Below are positions 8,091-15,575 of a stretch of 64,000 bases of DNA, piece by piece; positions within the stretch are counted from its first letter, which is position 1, and the number at the start of each line of letters is the position of its first letter. Source of the DNA: Thalassotalea algicola (lineage in GTDB: Bacteria; Pseudomonadota; Gammaproteobacteria; Enterobacterales; Alteromonadaceae); assembly GCF_012932965.1 (NCBI RefSeq), contig NZ_JABBXH010000009.1:24004-88003 (forward strand), in the 5' to 3' direction. The notes under the pieces are model-generated. The model was given only the letters and a program-made list of their open reading frames with translations. It did no database searches and was not told the DNA's origin. A program made the position numbers and the translations under genes.

Positions 8091-8495
8091 GTGTATAAGT
8101 TAATTGTCTCATTATTGTTAGTGCCAGTTTTTATGGCAAATGCAAACGATAAAGATACGCTAACAATCGATCGTTTCGTATCTAATAATCTTGAATTTTC
8201 ATTCCCTAATGATAAAGGTTACAAACCAAAATCTAGCGATTTTGATTTAATAAACTATGTGGTAATGAGCAATGAATATGGAGAGCGATGGGCGGTACTC
8301 ACCCTTACCAATTTGTCTAGTGGCAATAGAGTGCTTGAACGCGATCATATCATGGCTACTTTTGCCGATGGCGAGGTGAAAAGTCCACTAAATTTAAAAC
8401 TAGACTTTGAAGGTAAAGAAACTCAATCTATAACCGTTTCGTTTGGTAAAAGTAAGTTTCCTATTCTTTCAATAAAAGCTGAAACAGAAAAGTAG
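8091..8495 (+). CDS. Hypothetical secreted protein
   Basis: 134 residues. GTG at 8091 is chosen because AAGGAGGA lies 5 nt upstream and the resulting N-terminus, MYKLIVSLLLVPVFMANA, is a clean signal peptide; the longer reading from 8064 would run through the putative attC core. The mature part (NNLEFSFPNDKGYKP and GERWAVLTLTNLSSGNRVLE) has the alternating pattern of a beta-sandwich and lacks cysteines. No family recognised. It is in the cassette-like block, 43 nt before a tiny glycine-zipper gene that could be co-transcribed. Confidence 0.65.
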   Translation: MYKLIVSLLLVPVFMANANDKDTLTIDRFVSNNLEFSFPNDKGYKPKSSDFDLINYVVMSNEYGERWAVLTLTNLSSGNRVLERDHIMATFADGEVKSPLNLKLDFEGKETQSITVSFGKSKFPILSIKAETEK

Positions 8496-8538
8496 CTAGC
8501 CAATTAATGATGGGCAATATAAATTGAGGAAAATATAT

Positions 8539-8706
8539 ATGAGTCGCTTTAAATACCAAATAGGAAAAGCAGAGAAACCTGTAGTTCTTGGCGCTGGTGT
8601 TGGCGTTGCTATCGGCGTTGCTTTAGGTGTCGCGCTTGGCAATATAGCGTTAGGGATAGGTGTTGGTATAGCAATTGGTGTTGGCATTGCGACAACGCAG
8701 AAATAA
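8539..8706 (+). CDS. Glycine-zipper small membrane protein (55 aa)
   Basis: ATG at 8539 with TGAGGA just upstream. After a basic N-terminus (MSRFKYQIGKAEKP), residues 15-50 are almost entirely G, V, A, I and L with G-x-G and G-x-x-x-G spacing (VLGAGVGVAIGVALGVALGN, then a second similar run). Such glycine zippers pack as membrane helices or hairpins and occur in small envelope proteins and in some toxic peptides. Function unknown. The opposite strand of this repetitive stretch is also open but is treated as a shadow. Confidence 0.55.
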   Translation: MSRFKYQIGKAEKPVVLGAGVGVAIGVALGVALGNIALGIGVGIAIGVGIATTQK

Positions 8707-8846
8707 AACGTTGAAATGCTTAAACACAATGTAAAGAAAACCGTTAATTTCCCAAATAGTATTTAAATGCTTTATGAAAAATTATGTCAATCATGCTACT
8801 AATCCAACACGTGGAAAGTAAAACAAGCTATTAAGAAGGTTCGTAT

Positions 8847-9149
8847 ATGATTTTAAAAGTTAAGTTAATACTCGCAACAGTAATTTTGACATTATTGAGT
8901 AGCTGTAGCGCATACCAGCCTGAAGATTACGCAAAATCAGGCGTAAGTAATAAAAAATCTGCATGTGTAAATATGGAGCCTGCGCAAGAATTAAAATGTA
9001 AGGAAAGAGAGCAACAGTTACTGATCAGTTTTGGCGCTGACAAAAACTGTAATCACCCTTACGACTATGAAAAAAACAGATGTAAAAATGCACGCTCTAA
9101 GCAACAAAAAGCGCTTGATGAATCACTAGAAAAACATGCCGATAAGTAG
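8847..9149 (+). CDS. Hypothetical cysteine-rich small lipoprotein
   Basis: 100 residues; AAGAAGG precedes the ATG. The N-terminus MILKVKLILATVILTLLSSCSAY is a lipoprotein signal with lipobox LSSC (Cys about 20). The mature part has four further cysteines (SACVN, LKCKE, KNCNH, NRCKN), which could form two disulfides in the periplasm, and ends in a charged lysine-rich tail. No recognised domain. It has its own 140-nt upstream gap and probably its own promoter. Confidence 0.62.
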   Translation: MILKVKLILATVILTLLSSCSAYQPEDYAKSGVSNKKSACVNMEPAQELKCKEREQQLLISFGADKNCNHPYDYEKNRCKNARSKQQKALDESLEKHADK

Positions 9150-9230
9150 TTTAAACGAATTTGCTGTATATGCATGATTATTTATCGATTACTGGGTTTT
9201 ACCTTGCTTCACATTTTTGCAAGCGATTAC

Positions 9231-9247
9231 TCCTCTCATAGAGAGGA
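9231..9247 (+). repeat. Short perfect hairpin upstream of a small membrane-protein gene
   Basis: TCCTCTC-ATA-GAGAGGA (7-bp arms, 3-nt loop), followed by TTTTG, ends 19 nt before the ATG at 9267. It may be a weak terminator of the lipoprotein gene upstream or a structure in the leader of the next gene. Confidence 0.4.
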
Positions 9248-9266
9248 TTTTGTAACATGAGAGTTT

Positions 9267-9590
9267 ATGAATACAAAAGATTATATTGAACGCTTCGATG
9301 AAATATCTCACTTAAGTAGAGCGCAACAATTCGACATACTCGAACAGGTGAAAGATGAAATTCAATCGAGTTCAGCATTACTCAGTTTTACTGCTATTAC
9401 ATTTATTGTACGAGTTAGCTGTATGTTGATACTGTTAGGCGCAAGCTATATATTTTGGGAGCCGTCTACTTGGACTCTTTTTCTTGCCGTGTTTTTGGGA
9501 CTTATCGTTAGTAGAGTACTCGTTACCGAGATTAAGGACCATATAGTATTAAAAGGCCTCAAAAACATTCTAAATAAAAATGTAGTTTAA
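9267..9590 (+). CDS. Hypothetical small inner-membrane protein; ends in attC-like core
   Basis: 107 residues with an acidic soluble N-terminus (about 1-35), two hydrophobic segments (about 39-62 and 69-87; the second is LFLAVFLGLIVSRVLV) and a short basic tail. GAGAG precedes the start. The stop codon (9588-9590) lies in GTTTAAC, which matches the attC left-core consensus RYYYAAC. No family recognised. Architecture resembles the next gene (soluble end plus two membrane helices). Confidence 0.6.
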   Translation: MNTKDYIERFDEISHLSRAQQFDILEQVKDEIQSSSALLSFTAITFIVRVSCMLILLGASYIFWEPSTWTLFLAVFLGLIVSRVLVTEIKDHIVLKGLKNILNKNVV

Positions 9591-9682
9591 CAAGTCGTAA
9601 AAAATATAGAGTAATCTATGCTGTTAAATACATTGTCACCAAGATTATCAAACCAAAATGAGCACCAGACGGAGCGTTAGGT
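9585..9682. repeat. Probable second attC site
   Basis: The left core GTTTAAC (9585-9591) fits RYYYAAC and the right core GTTAGGT (9676-9682) fits GTTRRRY. The upstream stop codon lies within the left core and the next ATG begins 4 nt after the right core, repeating the layout of the attC site at 6612-6717. Inside, TAATCT and AGATTA form one complementary pair. The L arms next to the cores match poorly, so the site may be degenerate. Confidence 0.5.
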
Positions 9683-9686
9683 AATT

Positions 9687-9956
9687 ATGAAATATAGCAA
9701 GTCTGAGAATAAAATCATTCAGGATTCATACAAATATATCACTCACTGGAAGTGGCATAGATACGCATTAACGACGTTACTTTTCATCTTACTTGCATTG
9801 GGCATTTATCTAATATTCCATAATGATTATGGAATATTTGCTGGCTTTATCGGTGGTTCATTTGGCATTTTACTCAGTTATTTAATTCAAAATTGGTCAG
9901 TTCCTAAAAAAGAAGCGTTAATAGTAAAACTTGTAAAAAACCAGAAAAGCACCTAA
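9687..9956 (+). CDS. Hypothetical small inner-membrane protein
   Basis: 89 residues. A polar N-terminus is followed by two transmembrane helices (about 29-46, LTTLLFILLALGIYLIF, and 50-67, GIFAGFIGGSFGILLSYLI) and a basic C-terminus, suggesting an inner-membrane hairpin. It starts 4 nt after the right core of the probable attC site, a cassette position. It is 23 nt ahead of the HAD phosphatase gene and could be co-transcribed with it and the beta-lactamase. Function unknown. Confidence 0.6.
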   Translation: MKYSKSENKIIQDSYKYITHWKWHRYALTTLLFILLALGIYLIFHNDYGIFAGFIGGSFGILLSYLIQNWSVPKKEALIVKLVKNQKST

Positions 9957-9979
9957 AAAATACTACTGGAAGAATATCT

Positions 9980-10582
9980 ATGAATTTAGCACTATTCGAT
10001 TTCGATGGAACGATTACCACCGAAGATACTTACACTAAATTTATAATCACTTCGACGCCAAATGTCCGGTTGTTTCTTGGTTTTATACTGCTTTTTCCCG
10101 TGATTATTTTATATAAACTTAATCTATTACCGGCATCTAAAGTTCGCCCATTAGTGACTTGGTTTTCGTTTAAAAATAGAAAACAGCATGACATTTCAGA
10201 TGTTACTAACGCGTTTGTAAACAATTACCTACCAAAAGTTATCAGAAATAACATGCTAGAGAAAATTCACTGGCACCAGAAAAATGGCGATGAGGTGTAT
10301 GTTGTTTCAGCATCTTTATCTCCTTATCTTAACTTATGGTGTGCGCAGCATGGCGTAAACGTACTTTGCAGTAAACTCGAAATAATAAATGGCCAATATT
10401 CCGGTAAATATGTAAACGGAGACTGCAGCGGCTACGAAAAGTTATTGTCAATTCAAAATGCAATTACCTTAAGTTTATTCGATAAAGTATATGCTTACGG
10501 CGATACTAGAGAAGATCTCGCAATGTTAAGTATTGCAGATGTAAAATATTTTAAAGGCGAACAATTACCTAATGAATACTAA
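9980..10582 (+). CDS. HAD-superfamily IB hydrolase (SerB-like phosphatase)
   Basis: 200 residues. The HAD nucleophile motif I is LFDFDGTIT (about 5-13), motif II is VVSASLSPYL (about 109-118), and motif III/IV is YAYGDTREDLAML (about 172-184) with the Mg-binding Asp. The layout matches subfamily IB, which includes phosphoserine phosphatase and lipid-phosphate phosphatases. A hydrophobic cap helix (LFLGFILLFPVIILYKL) suggests membrane association or a lipidic substrate. GGAAGA precedes the ATG. The last 11 nt overlap the metallo-beta-lactamase gene, implying translational coupling. The substrate cannot be assigned. Confidence 0.82.
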   Translation: MNLALFDFDGTITTEDTYTKFIITSTPNVRLFLGFILLFPVIILYKLNLLPASKVRPLVTWFSFKNRKQHDISDVTNAFVNNYLPKVIRNNMLEKIHWHQKNGDEVYVVSASLSPYLNLWCAQHGVNVLCSKLEIINGQYSGKYVNGDCSGYEKLLSIQNAITLSLFDKVYAYGDTREDLAMLSIADVKYFKGEQLPNEY

Positions 10583-11318
10583 TAAGTTACTCCAACGCAC
10601 GCTAGCCTTCTCTTTGTTAGGGTTATTTTCAGCTATTACATTCGCCAAAAGCCCACAATTAACTATTAAAAAGCTCGCCGATAATGTCTATCAACATATT
10701 TCCTATGAGAACATCGAACCCTGGGGAATGGTTGCAGCATCAGGCTTAGTCGTAATTGACGGCTCTGAAGCCCACATAATCGATACCCCATGGTCATCAG
10801 ATGACACAGAAAAACTAACCCAATGGGCGTATTCAAAAGGCTTGGTCGTTAAAAGTGCCGTTGCAACCCATTTTCATCGAGATGCCAGTGGTGGTATACC
10901 ATTTCTTAATAAGTCCAATATAACAACCTATGCTACCTCACGCACTAATCACCTGTTGCACTCAGCACATAAAGAGAAAGCAAGTGATGAAATAACTCAC
11001 CACACCTATGAATTAGTAAAAAATAAGATTGAAGTGTTTTACCCTGGCGCAGGTCATAGCCAAGACAATATTGTCATTTGGTTGCCACAATCAAAAATTT
11101 TGTTTGGCGGGTGTTTTGTTAAAAGCCTAAAAAGTAAGAATTTAGGTAACACCGAAGATGCATCAATAGCTGACTGGCCAAGTTCTATAAAGAATGTCAT
11201 CAATCAATTCCCTGATATCGAAATTGTAGTACCAGGTCACGGCAAGATGGGTGATGCAAGTTTACTTAGCCATACAGCAAATCTTGCCATTAAATCCCTT
11301 AAAAGCGAAAACCGGTAA
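10572..11318 (+). CDS. Subclass B1 metallo-beta-lactamase, IMP-like
   Basis: 248 residues with a signal peptide (about 1-25, ending ITFAKS). All zinc ligands of subclass B1 are present: HFHRD (His100, His102, Asp104), His162 in GAGHSQDN, Cys181 in FGGCFVKS and His223 in PGHG. The Lys three residues after the Cys and the NLGN segment that contact beta-lactam carboxylates in B1 enzymes are kept. The runs LVKNKIEVFYPG, LPQSKILFGGCFVK and VGDASLL-like MGDASLL closely recall IMP enzymes. The predicted role is periplasmic hydrolysis of penicillins, cephalosporins and carbapenems, still to be shown by assay. It overlaps the HAD gene by 11 nt and lies at the end of the cassette-like block. An intact ORF with all ligands argues against a decayed gene. 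Confidence 0.88.
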   Translation: MNTNKLLQRTLAFSLLGLFSAITFAKSPQLTIKKLADNVYQHISYENIEPWGMVAASGLVVIDGSEAHIIDTPWSSDDTEKLTQWAYSKGLVVKSAVATHFHRDASGGIPFLNKSNITTYATSRTNHLLHSAHKEKASDEITHHTYELVKNKIEVFYPGAGHSQDNIVIWLPQSKILFGGCFVKSLKSKNLGNTEDASIADWPSSIKNVINQFPDIEIVVPGHGKMGDASLLSHTANLAIKSLKSENR

Positions 11319-11357
11319 TACCAACCTTTCTCACCATAAGTACTAGTAGCACTAAAA

Positions 11358-11386
11358 CAAGGTGCAATAGCAATTGCTTCACCTTG
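11358..11386. terminator. Hairpin between the convergent beta-lactamase and aminopeptidase genes
   Basis: CAAGGTG (11358-11364) and CACCTTG (11380-11386) form a 7-bp stem with a 15-nt loop, flanked by a further AGTAG/CTACT pair. There is no strong T-run, so as an intrinsic terminator it is weak. It lies between two converging genes, where a bidirectional stop would be useful. Confidence 0.35.
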
Positions 11387-11419
11387 CTCACTACTCTATT
11401 TATTCTTAAGTTAATTAAA

Positions 11420-12724
11420 CTAACACCCCATAATAGATTCGATGTCTTTTATCGTGCGCGGCGCTTTTCTAGATAAGTTTTCACAACCTGTTGACGTAAC
11501 TAATATATCATCTTCAATACGCACGCCCATTCCGCGCCATCGGGCATCTACCGCTTCGCAATGCCGCGGAAAATATAAGCCCGGCTCTATAGTAAATACC
11601 ATGTTAGGTTCCAGTGTTAACCATTGACCATCATCTTGATGGTAAGCGCCAACGTCATGCACATCTAACCCCATCCAGTGCCCTGTTTTATGCAACGTAA
11701 ATGGTTTATATAATTCTTGCTCCATCACCTGTTCTATGCTGCCCGTTATTATGCCGAGATCAAGCAGACCCTGCGCTAGCACCTCCATTGCTTTGGGGTA
11801 CATGCTATTCCATGATGCACCGGGATTTACTGTAGTAATTGCAGCATCTAAAGCATTTAATACCAGTTGGTAAATATCTTTTTGTTCACTTGAGAATTTG
11901 CCATTTACCGGATATGTGCGCGTAATATCGGCAGTGTAATATTGATAATCACCACCCGCATCAACCAACAGCATTTGACCATCACGCAATATATCTTTAT
12001 TTTCAGAGTAATGTAGGCAACAAGCATTGTTACCCGCCGCCATGATGGTTGGGTAACCCACATCTGTACAACCATGTTGCGATATTACATTATAAAATTC
12101 AGCGGTTAGCTGCTGCTCTGTACGGCCTGGCTGGCACATTTTCATTAAATGTTGATGTCCGGCTACTGATGCGTCGACTGCTTTACGGATTAATGAAACT
12201 TCATGTTCATCTTTGACTCTACGCATATTTTGCGTCAATGGTAATACGTTAATTAAATGACGAAACGCTTTAACCTCATCAAATTTTGCGGCTTTACGTT
12301 GGTTGGCCAACCAATCAAACACTCGGTGGTGATAACGGCCTAGTTCGTCTGAGTAATAAACATTGGCACGCTGCGCCATTAATTCAGGTAAACGAGCTTC
12401 AAGTTCAGCAATATCGTAAGCGTTATCAGCGCCGTATTGTTCAACCGCCCCTTGTTGCCCTGCCCTGCCAGCAAACCACACTTCTTGATATTCATCGTTG
12501 GGTTGATTAAATATAACAAAGCGTTGCTTACTATCGGGTCTTAATATTGCGACGGCATCAGGCTCGGCATAGCCAGTAAAATAGTAAAAATCATGATCTT
12601 GTCTAAACGGGAAAAGTATATTTTTATTGCGCACTTTTTCGGTATTACCCACTAGAATTACTACACTGTCTTGCGGCAGTTGGGCTAACAATTTTTCTCG
12701 TCTGCTAGCATATACATCAATCAT
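11420..12724 (-). CDS. pepP: Xaa-Pro aminopeptidase (M24B)
   Basis: 434 residues, near the usual length of E. coli PepP. The N-terminal half has the creatinase-like domain (RREKLLAQLPQDSVVILVG and FPFRQDHDFYYFTGY). The C-terminal pita-bread domain has the metal ligands: Asp in LLVDAGGDYQYYTADITRTYP, His in HKTGHWMGLDVHDVG and Glu in TIEPGLYFP and GVRIEDDILV. It removes the N-terminal residue when proline follows, the bond type that dominates collagen peptides. It overlaps the reductase gene by 4 nt, so the two are coupled. In most gammaproteobacteria pepP sits by ubiH; its place here, behind a peptide transporter and a proline-pathway reductase, suggests a dedicated collagen-peptide copy. Confidence 0.88.
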   Translation of the reverse strand: MIDVYASRREKLLAQLPQDSVVILVGNTEKVRNKNILFPFRQDHDFYYFTGYAEPDAVAILRPDSKQRFVIFNQPNDEYQEVWFAGRAGQQGAVEQYGADNAYDIAELEARLPELMAQRANVYYSDELGRYHHRVFDWLANQRKAAKFDEVKAFRHLINVLPLTQNMRRVKDEHEVSLIRKAVDASVAGHQHLMKMCQPGRTEQQLTAEFYNVISQHGCTDVGYPTIMAAGNNACCLHYSENKDILRDGQMLLVDAGGDYQYYTADITRTYPVNGKFSSEQKDIYQLVLNALDAAITTVNPGASWNSMYPKAMEVLAQGLLDLGIITGSIEQVMEQELYKPFTLHKTGHWMGLDVHDVGAYHQDDGQWLTLEPNMVFTIEPGLYFPRHCEAVDARWRGMGVRIEDDILVTSTGCENLSRKAPRTIKDIESIMGC

Positions 12725-13674
12725 TTACTTTCTCCCTGGCATTCATAAACGAGTTGCGCTGCCGCCAAGTCTTCTAACGCGTGGCCAACTGATTTAAAAA
12801 AGGTTATATCACCACTTCGACGCACAAATTCCTTCTGCTTTTTGCAGAGTTCAAATAAGTCGGCAACGATACCATCTTTAGTTAAGATGCCTTTATCGAG
12901 CGGAATTCTTATATCGCCAGTTTCTTTGCAAGCACCTTGATAGTTATCAACGACAATTCGGCTTCGGCGTATACATTCATCATCCGCCTCTCGCATATCA
13001 GGGCGATACGCGCCAACCATGTCTAAATGCTGACCTTGTTTAAGCCAGTGCCCCTTGATTAAAGGCGTTTGAGACATAGTCGCGCAAGAGATAATATCAG
13101 CTTCAGACACCGCAACTTCTAACGACTCTACGACATTTATTTTAAGCGCCAAATGAGTCAAAGCGTCTGCTAACGCTTGAGCTTTACTCAAGTTACGACC
13201 CCATATATTTACTGTTGTAATAGGCCTGGTTACGGCATGCGCCTTAATAAGTTCAGGTGCTAAAGTGCCAGTACCCACCATGGTTAATACTTTGCTATCG
13301 GCTCTGGACATGAATTGACTCGCCAATGCTGACGCAGCCGCCGTTCTTTTTGCGGTTAACGTAGGCGCATCAAGTATCGCCTTTACATTCCCTTTGACCG
13401 CATCAAGCAAGACATAAACCCCTTGAATAGAAGGTAAGTCATATTTGTAACTGTCCGGGACAACCGTCACTAACTTAATGCCAATGTCTTTTCCTTGTTG
13501 CCACGATGGCATAACCAATAAGGTTGTTTCTCGCTCAGAATATGGGTTATCAATATCAAAATGTTGTCGCATTGGCGTCGTTATATCGCTTGCAAATGCC
13601 TTAGCAAGTTTGTCTACCAATGCCCTTGGCGTAAGTCGCTGGTTAATTTGTTCAGCAGAGATAAAGTTGTTCAC
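12721..13674 (-). CDS. Ornithine cyclodeaminase/mu-crystallin family; probable delta1-pyrroline-2-carboxylate reductase
   Basis: 317 residues of the OCD/mu-crystallin fold: an N-terminal dimerisation part with LLVMPSWQQGKDIGIKLVTVVP, then a Rossmann NAD(P)-binding domain (VLTMVGTGTLAPELIKAH; VNIWGRNLSKAQALADAL; ADIISCATMSQTPLI). The family includes ornithine cyclodeaminase and bacterial pyrroline-2-carboxylate reductases. Reductase is preferred because the window encodes the enzyme that makes pyrroline-2-carboxylate (2366-3397) and because the gene lies between a peptide transporter and an Xaa-Pro aminopeptidase. The product would be L-proline. It starts 13 nt downstream of the transporter stop. 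Sequence alone does not exclude cyclodeaminase activity. Confidence 0.8.
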   Translation of the reverse strand: MNNFISAEQINQRLTPRALVDKLAKAFASDITTPMRQHFDIDNPYSERETTLLVMPSWQQGKDIGIKLVTVVPDSYKYDLPSIQGVYVLLDAVKGNVKAILDAPTLTAKRTAAASALASQFMSRADSKVLTMVGTGTLAPELIKAHAVTRPITTVNIWGRNLSKAQALADALTHLALKINVVESLEVAVSEADIISCATMSQTPLIKGHWLKQGQHLDMVGAYRPDMREADDECIRRSRIVVDNYQGACKETGDIRIPLDKGILTKDGIVADLFELCKKQKEFVRRSGDITFFKSVGHALEDLAAAQLVYECQGESK

Positions 13675-13687
13675 GATAAAATTTCCA

Positions 13688-15445
13688 TTAAGATTCGTTT
13701 ATAGCTGATGAAGTATTTGCTTGAAATTGATTCCGCTGCAAATAAGAACGGTTAAACCAAAAAAGTCCAGCTGATGTGAGCAGACCCAGCGTGGCAAATA
13801 TCGCCCACATTAGCTCAGGGTTATTCATTTTCTTGGCAATCTCGCCATAGCCCCAACCTGAAAGCAAACCTGCAAATAAGAAACCCAATGCCATAGATAC
13901 AAAATAGTAACCCATATAAAGTGCCGCTTGGTTTTTAGGAGCAATGGCAGCAACATATTCTTGAGATTTTGGCGAGGTGATCATTTCACCAAATGCCATC
14001 ATTAATACAGCAATAACGGCCACAACTCCGCCAGCAAGTAAACTGTTTGCTAATGCTGCGATGAAACATCCAAAGGCGAAGACAATAACGCCAGCAACCA
14101 ATACATTAATCGTTTTAAATCGAGCACAGATTAGGCTGACCGCAATTTGACAAACAACAATAGCGGTAAAGTCCAGATTAATAATATATTCGGGGTTTAT
14201 TTGGCGGTATTGATTTGCCCAACTATTGGCCACTTCGCCCGCTTGAACCAAATTAATATCAAGACCAAACTGATTGATCGCTTGGTTAATATCTGTCAAC
14301 GGAACTAGCACTTTCAGATGCACCAGCTCTTTAGCTATTATTGTGGCATCTTGCCCTTGAGACAGCATTGTATGAACTTTCTCTGCCAATAATTCAGTGT
14401 TGACCGATGCAAAGAATTTTACTGCTCCTTCACCAAAAATTGCGATGAATTCCACCAAATCTCGTGTATCAACAAAGTCGCGAATAAATAGCGGCATCGT
14501 ATAAAAAAGCTGGTTATACACAGCCCAAAAACCAGTTAACAATAATAGATAGAGCGCAAACGGCTTATTACTTACAGTTGCTTTGGTTAAGTACCACTTG
14601 GCAGCATTTGGTTGAGAAAAATGTTGCCAAATCGCGTTAACAATTAACCAGCCTACAATTAACCCAAACGCCAAGGAATAACTTACCCACTGTGCACCTG
14701 CAACCATAAGTAGAAAAATGCAGGGAAATATAAATAATGCAAAGCGTCCGTTGCCTAGCACTTGTTGTGCCTGCGCTAACACTTGGGTAAAACGTGCAGA
14801 ACTCCTTTTTATCTGCTCAGGCTCTCTGTAAAAAAACAACACTGGAATAAAGTTAATGACAATCCAAATCGCCGACATTAGGAATACAGCATCCCAACTA
14901 ATGGCGCGTAAATAACCAGCGACTAACGGCCCCAAAAAACCACCTATATTAACCATGGTATAAAAAACACCAAAGCCTAGTCCTCGGTTTTTATCGTTAG
15001 TCGCATGACTAATTGTGCCTACCACCACTGGCTTAAAGCAGGCAGCCCCTAATGCAACCATCATAAAAGCGAGAAAAAAGCCACCGAAGCTTGTTGCTTG
15101 CCCCAATAAATAGTAACTGGGCGCCATAATGATAAAGGACACTAAGAACATTTTACGATACCCATACCTGTCAGCTAACGCACCAGTGAATACAGGCAAT
15201 AAGTATAAAAAAAATGGAATGATGCCTTGTAGTGCACCGCGCTGGCCATCGGTAAAGCCAACTCCTCCCTGCTCAACTGGCGTTGTCATGTAGATAGAGG
15301 AAAGTGCAAAAAAGCCGTACCACGCTAATCGTTCAAATATCTCCATGGTGTTGGCGATATAGAAAGTTCGCGGAAAACCGCTACTCACCTCATTTTCGGT
15401 GAATGATATGGTATTTTCATTACTGCCATCGTTATTATTATTCAT
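13688..15445 (-). CDS. POT/PTR2 family proton-dependent peptide transporter with long internal insertion
   Basis: About 585 residues with at least 12 membrane segments and POT/PTR features: ERLAWYGFFALSSIYM in helix 1, FTGALADRYGYRKMFL, and the PTR2-like signature FYTMVNIGGFLGPLVAGYL. It is longer than the usual 490-520 residues because of a polar, helical stretch of roughly 90 residues in the middle (around FASVNTELLAEKVHTML to EYIINLDF), predicted to lie outside the membrane. The ATG at 15445 is preferred over a GTG three codons upstream. It heads an operon with the reductase and the aminopeptidase. Di- and tripeptide import, including proline-rich collagen fragments, is the likely job. The motif at 15481-15493 is 36 nt upstream. 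Confidence 0.87.
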   Translation of the reverse strand: MNNNNDGSNENTISFTENEVSSGFPRTFYIANTMEIFERLAWYGFFALSSIYMTTPVEQGGVGFTDGQRGALQGIIPFFLYLLPVFTGALADRYGYRKMFLVSFIIMAPSYYLLGQATSFGGFFLAFMMVALGAACFKPVVVGTISHATNDKNRGLGFGVFYTMVNIGGFLGPLVAGYLRAISWDAVFLMSAIWIVINFIPVLFFYREPEQIKRSSARFTQVLAQAQQVLGNGRFALFIFPCIFLLMVAGAQWVSYSLAFGLIVGWLIVNAIWQHFSQPNAAKWYLTKATVSNKPFALYLLLLTGFWAVYNQLFYTMPLFIRDFVDTRDLVEFIAIFGEGAVKFFASVNTELLAEKVHTMLSQGQDATIIAKELVHLKVLVPLTDINQAINQFGLDINLVQAGEVANSWANQYRQINPEYIINLDFTAIVVCQIAVSLICARFKTINVLVAGVIVFAFGCFIAALANSLLAGGVVAVIAVLMMAFGEMITSPKSQEYVAAIAPKNQAALYMGYYFVSMALGFLFAGLLSGWGYGEIAKKMNNPELMWAIFATLGLLTSAGLFWFNRSYLQRNQFQANTSSAINES

Positions 15446-15480
15446 CGGCAACACTTATTAGCTTATCGTAATGCTAATTT

Positions 15481-15493
15481 TTGTATACAATAT
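15481..15493. promoter_or_regulatory. Candidate operator TTGTATACAA upstream of the peptide transporter operon
   Basis: A perfect 10-bp palindrome (15481-15490). On the minus strand it reads TATATTGTATACA, identical over 13 bases to the element between the collagenase and dehydratase genes (2273-2285). It lies 36 nt upstream of the transporter ATG, a position suited to repression. Co-regulation of both loci by one GntR-like factor is inferred. Confidence 0.5.
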
Positions 15494-15527
15494 ACCTATA
15501 AGTCAACCCTTTTATTAAAACAAAAAA

Positions 15528-15555
15528 AAGCCCTGTACCAAATTGGCCAGGGCTT
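15528..15555 (-). terminator. Rho-independent terminator of pntAB
   Basis: AAGCCCTG (15528-15535) pairs with CAGGGCTT (15548-15555). On the minus strand the hairpin is followed by a run of eight T. It lies 21 nt past the pntB stop. Confidence 0.88.
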
Positions 15556-15575
15556 CTTACATTTATTCGTTTTTC

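Noticed and set aside
8496..8729. Open frame on the minus strand rich in P, T, A and I
   Set aside because: It is the complement of the glycine-zipper gene; the proline/threonine pattern follows from the repetitive GGT/GCT codons and there is no ribosome-binding site.
8707..8846. Possible attC in the gap before the cysteine-rich lipoprotein
   Set aside because: AACG and CGTT occur, but the right core GTTAATT does not fit GTTRRRY and no nested arms are visible.
11319..11419. attC downstream of the beta-lactamase gene
   Set aside because: Only a simple hairpin is present; there is no GTTRRRY core, so the beta-lactamase cannot be called a complete cassette.
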